DNA of 64,000 bases, taken from contig JABBOB010000002.1 of assembly GCA_019352055.1 (NCBI GenBank), forward strand, positions 17,316-81,315. Reading direction: 5' to 3'. The position numbers and the translations under genes were made by a program. A model generated the notes under the pieces. It searched no databases. It saw nothing but the letters and a program-made list of their open reading frames with translations, and was not told the DNA's origin. The DNA is from Acidobacteriota bacterium (GTDB lineage Bacteria; Actinomycetota; Actinomycetes; Actinomycetales; Microbacteriaceae). This document shows, piece after piece, positions 63,922-64,000 of the stretch. How positions within the stretch are numbered: the stretch's first letter is position 1; each line of letters opens with the position of its first letter.

Positions 63922-64000
63922 ATGACCGAACGCACACACGACACCGCGTCGACCGACGCCGCCGCCGCGCGCGGGCGGATCGCCTCCCGCCTCGTCGGCC
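63922..64000 (+). CDS. Start of next gene, truncated by window
   Basis: ATG 63922 opens a frame of 26 codons to the edge (TERTHDTASTDAAAARGRI). A ribosome site GGGAG lies about 6 bases upstream. Too little is visible to name it. It follows the SDR array without a break, so it may belong to the mycofactocin locus. Confidence 0.6.
   Translation, partial: MTERTHDTASTDAAAARGRIASRLVG

Noticed and set aside
63922..64000. mftD, mftE or mftF as the last gene
   Set aside because: Only 26 codons are visible and the N-terminus does not identify a family.

Overview
The window is chromosomal DNA from a very GC-rich actinobacterium. Almost every third codon position is G or C, many genes start with GTG, stop/start overlaps of the ATGA or GTGA type are common, and many genes look leaderless (a TAnnnT -10 element 6-9 bases before the start codon). 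The GlgE glucan pathway, TreXYZ, mycofactocin biosynthesis, GatCAB and an F420-type flavin-free oxidoreductase all fit Actinobacteria. A member of the Micrococcales, perhaps Microbacteriaceae, is my best guess, but this is inference. I saw no rRNA, tRNA, CRISPR array, insertion sequence or prophage.

Layout. 1-10.8 kb: the 5' part of a polyprenyl-phosphate sugar transferase, then a storage-glucan block: glgE-glgB (minus), glgP (plus) and a first glgX (minus). 10.8-19.1 kb: informational and cofactor genes on the plus strand: cysteine desulfurase, mnmA, ligA and gatCAB. 19.1-31.3 kb: mixed metabolic genes, including a lipoprotein hydrolase, a SAM methyltransferase, an FBP zinc-finger protein, oxidoreductases, a cytosine permease/deaminase pair, DUF72, DUF3097, a phosphoesterase, a HAD phosphatase, DUF3072 and an LLM oxidoreductase. 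31.5-42 kb: an MpaB-type protein, OsmC, a type III polyketide synthase operon, dinB, and a surface-protein module (membrane protein, DUF4397 protein, class F-like sortase), ending with a ferredoxin-reductase-like flavoprotein. 42-48.4 kb: the treX-treY-treZ operon (minus), which makes trehalose from glycogen. 48.4-51.4 kb: a GerW-like protein joined to a molybdopterin oxidoreductase, then a DUF559 endonuclease-like gene bracketed by two related palindromes. 51.4-54.9 kb: a TPP riboswitch controlling a YkoE/D/C-type ECF transporter and a P-loop kinase. 55.6-64 kb: a mycofactocin locus with mftG and mftR (minus), then mftA, mftB and mftC followed by five tandem mycofactocin-type short-chain dehydrogenases (plus). 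The window ends just inside the next gene.

How the parts work together. GlgE extends glucan from maltose-1-phosphate, GlgB branches it, and GlgP plus the two debranching enzymes recover glucose units or feed TreY/TreZ to make trehalose. The mycofactocin genes make a peptide-derived redox cofactor, and the SDR array and MftG are its likely users. mftD, mftE and mftF are not in view and may lie beyond position 64000.

The most unusual non-coding features are a set of long, near-perfect palindromes at gene ends (around 8.65, 42.05, 50.36 and 51.39 kb), a pair of 19-base inverted repeats framing about 120 bases near 30 kb, and a divergent promoter at 10.78 kb whose two -10 elements overlap by five bases.
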